Positions 32,347 to 33,892 of a stretch of DNA of 33,892 nucleotides are shown piece by piece (the stretch's first letter is position 1; each line of letters opens with the position of its first letter). The position numbers and the translations under genes were made by a program. This DNA comes from Candidatus Rifleibacteriota bacterium. GTDB lineage: Bacteria; Muiribacteriota; Ozemobacteria; Ozemobacterales; Ozemobacteraceae. The notes beneath the pieces are model-generated. The model was not told where the DNA came from. It saw only the letters and a program-made list of their open reading frames with translations, and did no database searches. Location of the stretch: positions 1-33,892 of the forward strand of contig JANJUX010000039.1 in NCBI GenBank assembly GCA_024710355.1, in the 5' to 3' direction.

Positions 32347-32733
32347 ATGACCCCACGTGCAGTTGTCGAGGCTTTCTATGCGACGATGAACAGCAATGAT
32401 TTTACGGCGGCAACGCGCTGGCTGGCCGAAGATTTCGAATGTTTCTGGCCGCAGTCAGCAGAGCTGATCTGCGGGCGCAGCAATTTTGCCGCGATCAACA
32501 GTGCTTACCCCGCCAACGGTCGCTGGGTATTCGAAACCGATTCGCTGGTCGCCGATGGCAACCAGGTTGTGACCAGCGTCAGAGTGACAGACGGGATTGT
32601 GAAAGCCAGAGCGATAACTTTTCACACCGTCGAAAACGGCCTGATCAGTCGCCAGACAGAATACTGGCCCGACCCGTTCGAAGCCCCGGCCTGGCGACGA
32701 CAATGGGTAAAACTCACGGCTTTAGAGCCCTGA
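32347..32733 (+). CDS. SnoaL/NTF2-like protein
   Basis: A 128-residue protein of the SnoaL-like (NTF2 cone) fold: helix AVVEAFYATMNSNDFTAATRWLAEDFECFWP, then alternating strands ending in ISRQTEYWPDPFEAP. Such proteins serve as small-molecule isomerases/hydrolases or as stress-linked binding proteins; nothing here identifies a substrate. AGGAG six bases before the ATG. It follows the kinase by 20 bases and is probably the last gene of the pepF run. Its 3' end (from 32721) matches the bases at 33843-33866. Confidence 0.8.
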   Translation: MTPRAVVEAFYATMNSNDFTAATRWLAEDFECFWPQSAELICGRSNFAAINSAYPANGRWVFETDSLVADGNQVVTSVRVTDGIVKARAITFHTVENGLISRQTEYWPDPFEAPAWRRQWVKLTALEP

Positions 32734-32744
32734 AAAAAACCGAG
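32721..32744. repeat. Left copy of an imperfect 24-bp direct repeat
   Basis: TTTAGAGCC at the 3' end of the SnoaL-like gene, continuing through its stop codon. It matches 33843-33866 at 20 of 24 positions by my count. Together the two copies bracket the toxin-antitoxin region. Confidence 0.4.
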
Positions 32745-32808
32745 CCGAGAGACCCAAACTACTGTATTAACCTGGCCTATAATAATCCAGAACATACATA
32801 ACAAAAGC

Positions 32809-32844
32809 AACATTGTTTACAAATGTTACGTTTTTGCATATATT
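32809..32844 (+). promoter_or_regulatory. Promoter and operator of the toxin-antitoxin pair
   Basis: TTTACA (32816-32821), 17-base spacer, TATATT (32839-32844), both 5/6 to consensus. An inverted repeat AACATT-N7-AATGTT (32809-32814, 32822-32827) overlaps the -35, as expected for autorepression by the antitoxin. Confidence 0.7.
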
Positions 32845-32865
32845 TATTTTAGAGGTAATTTAAAA

Positions 32866-33165
32866 ATGAAATCTGAAGCGAAAACAAGTATGGTCCGGGT
32901 GAGCGAACATACGCACAGGCTGTTGAAAGGCCTGGCAGGTCTGAACGGCTTAACCATGTCCGAAATGCTTGAAAAAATGGTTTCGTTCTGGACAGGCCAT
33001 AATGAGAATACTGAAGAATGTAAGCTTTGCCGCCAGTATGGTTATGAGCCAAACGAACTGACACGGAGGGTTATTGAGAATGCCGACCGCGGCATCGATC
33101 TTTCTGAACCAGTTTCTTCTGAGGAATTCTTCAAAAAGTTCGATAAGAACTATGGCAACAAATGA
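32866..33165 (+). CDS. Probable antitoxin with ribbon-helix-helix-like N-terminus
   Basis: A 99-residue protein upstream of, and overlapping by four bases, a YafQ-type toxin gene. The N-terminal SMVRVSEHTHRLLKGLAGLNGLTMSEMLEKMV reads as a strand plus two helices, like RHH DNA-binding antitoxins. The C-terminal GIDLSEPVSSEEFFKKFD is the acidic kind of tail that wraps toxins in RelB/DinJ systems. A CKLC pair (about 52-55) in the middle is unusual. GAGG about ten bases upstream. Antitoxin identity rests mainly on position and fold pattern. Confidence 0.75.
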   Translation: MKSEAKTSMVRVSEHTHRLLKGLAGLNGLTMSEMLEKMVSFWTGHNENTEECKLCRQYGYEPNELTRRVIENADRGIDLSEPVSSEEFFKKFDKNYGNK

Positions 33166-33434
33166 GCCTGAATCCGCAAGAAGCCAATCAGTTTAAAAAA
33201 GATATGCGGCGTGTTATGTCCCAGGGCAAGGCTTTCGAGAAAATCAGAGCTGCCCTTGTGGCACTAATAAACCAGGAACCACTGGACCAGAAATATCGCG
33301 ACCACGCTCTTGGGAACAACTGGAAAGGTTGCCGGGAACTTCATATAGAACCAGACTGGCTTCTCATTTACAAAATCGAAGACAAAAATTTGTGGCTGCT
33401 TCGCACTGGCTCCCATTCAGAGCTATTTGGTTGA
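33162..33434 (+). CDS. YafQ-family mRNA interferase toxin
   Basis: A 90-residue RelE/YafQ-fold endoribonuclease that would cut mRNA on the ribosome. The YafQ active-site pattern is intact: His48 (DHALGNNWKGCREL), His61 and Asp65 (HIEPDWLLIY), His85 and Phe89 (RTGSHSELFG). The start ATG overlaps the antitoxin stop by four bases (ATGA). All catalytic positions being present suggests an active toxin. Confidence 0.88.
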   Translation: MSLNPQEANQFKKDMRRVMSQGKAFEKIRAALVALINQEPLDQKYRDHALGNNWKGCRELHIEPDWLLIYKIEDKNLWLLRTGSHSELFG

Positions 33435-33458
33435 ACAAAGCCATCTCACCATTTAATC

Positions 33459-33481
33459 CATCATTTAGCAGTTAAATGATG
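33459..33481. promoter_or_regulatory. Inverted repeat between toxin and antidote genes
   Basis: Nine-base arms CATCATTTA / TAAATGATG (33459-33467, 33473-33481) with a five-base loop. There is no following T-run, so an operator for the downstream helix-turn-helix gene is as likely as a terminator. Confidence 0.45.
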
Positions 33482-33534
33482 AGAATCACAAATGTGAAGG
33501 CAAAATTGGGCTGACCTAAAAGGAGGTCGGTGCT

Positions 33535-33831
33535 ATGACCGGCAAATTAACAAAAGATCATCAGAAGAGTTTACTTGAAACCCTGAAAGATCCAAAAGAA
33601 GCTGCAGAATACCTTAATGCAGCCCTGGAAGAAGGTGACAACGAACTGTTTCTTCTAGCCCTTAAAAACGTTGTCAAAGCTTATGGCGTTACTAACATCG
33701 CTAGAAAAGCACATTTGAACCGCGAAAATCTCTATAAAATGCTTTCTGAAAAAGGCAATCCCGAACTTGCCAGCCTATGGTCCATATTAAACTCGATTGG
33801 CCTTAAAATTTCGATAGACACTGTATCCTAA
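33535..33831 (+). CDS. HI1420-type antidote protein without an adjacent toxin of its own kind
   Basis: A 98-residue helix-turn-helix protein of the HI1420 addiction-module antidote family: LLETLKDPKEAAEYLNAALEEGD at the N-terminus, then the HTH segment YGVTNIARKAHLNRENLYKMLSEKGNPELASLWSILNSIGL. In this family the partner HigB-like toxin normally lies directly upstream. Here the upstream gene is a YafQ-type toxin with its own antitoxin, 100 bases away. AAGGAGG about nine bases before the ATG. It may be an orphan antidote or part of a three-gene module; a partner downstream of the window cannot be excluded. Confidence 0.82.
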   Translation: MTGKLTKDHQKSLLETLKDPKEAAEYLNAALEEGDNELFLLALKNVVKAYGVTNIARKAHLNRENLYKMLSEKGNPELASLWSILNSIGLKISIDTVS

Positions 33832-33842
33832 GCGAATCAACT

Positions 33843-33866
33843 TTTAGAGCCATGAAACAGACCGGG
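33843..33866. repeat. Right copy of the imperfect 24-bp direct repeat
   Basis: Begins TTTAGAGCC and repeats the 3' end of the SnoaL-like gene, including an in-frame Leu-Glu-Pro-stop reading. Its last bases run into the suspect G/C homopolymer end, so the right edge is uncertain. Confidence 0.4.
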
Positions 33867-33892
33867 GGGGCCCCCGGGGGGGGGCCCCCGGG
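33862..33892. other. G/C homopolymer end, probable assembly artefact
   Basis: The last ~30 bases are alternating pure blocks C2 G7 C5 G9 C5 G3, unlike anything else in the window. Such self-complementary poly-G/poly-C ends commonly arise from sequencing or assembly error at a contig end. Confidence 0.75.

Overview
The window is about 33.9 kb of mid-GC DNA from a diderm (Gram-negative-type) bacterium. The outer membrane is shown by a lipid A/LPS gene block (lpxI, lpxB, msbA, late acyltransferases, waaA). The overall mix does not look like a proteobacterial model genome: a Firmicutes-like holB-ricT pair, a YitJ-type homocysteine methyltransferase/MTHFR fusion, a Ser/Thr kinase with TPR-like repeats, and an oligopeptidase F. 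A candidate phylum such as Riflebacteria is a guess from gene content only. No rRNA, tRNA, CRISPR array or transposase was seen.

Layout. Positions 1-5 kb hold envelope and housekeeping genes: an exported thioredoxin-like protein and sfsA (minus strand); then, on the plus strand, an L-isoaspartyl methyltransferase, a proline-rich exported protein and an exported PPP-type phosphatase. These end at a strong bidirectional terminator (4607-4646). From 10.7 to 4.7 kb (minus) runs a methionine unit: promoter, Hcy methyltransferase/MTHFR fusion, cobalamin-dependent MetH, GNAT acetyltransferase. A secreted subtilisin (12.3-10.8 kb, minus) lies between two terminators. From 22.2 to 12.4 kb (minus) is a tightly packed, mostly overlapping lipid A operon: lpxI, a Gfo/Idh oxidoreductase, a Ste14/LmtA-like methyltransferase, lpxB, msbA, an LpxJ-type (DUF374) acyltransferase, a divergent second lpxB, lpxL, waaA, and a 45-aa cysteine-rich ORF. 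From 25.8 to 22.3 kb (minus) is wecA-holB-ricT. A permease (minus) follows. On the plus strand come pepF, a PNKP-type 3'-phosphatase, a Ser/Thr kinase-TPR protein and a SnoaL-like protein. The last 1.1 kb is AT-richer, carries a YafQ-type toxin-antitoxin pair plus an orphan HI1420-type antidote, and is bracketed by an imperfect 24-bp direct repeat. The final ~30 bases are G/C homopolymer blocks and are probably an assembly artefact.

How the genes fit together. The lipid A operon is the most interesting part. LpxI makes lipid X, LpxB makes the disaccharide, WaaA adds Kdo, LpxL and the LpxJ-like protein add secondary acyl chains, and MsbA flips the product. Embedded among them are a Ste14-like methyltransferase (the family of Leptospira LmtA, which methylates the lipid A 1-phosphate), a Gfo/Idh enzyme (the family of GnnA, which makes amino-sugar lipid A precursors) and a second LpxB lacking the usual PQVWAW motif. 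Together they suggest a non-canonical, possibly Leptospira-like lipid A. lpxK is not in the window.

Several starts were moved from the longest reading frame because a promoter -10 box or a Shine-Dalgarno sequence decides them. GTG or TTG starts are common inside the overlapping operons (ricT, lpxI, msbA, lpxB2, lpxB1, Hcy-MT/MTHFR). Two promoters place TATAAT almost directly before the start codon (sfsA, wecA), which suggests leaderless transcripts.
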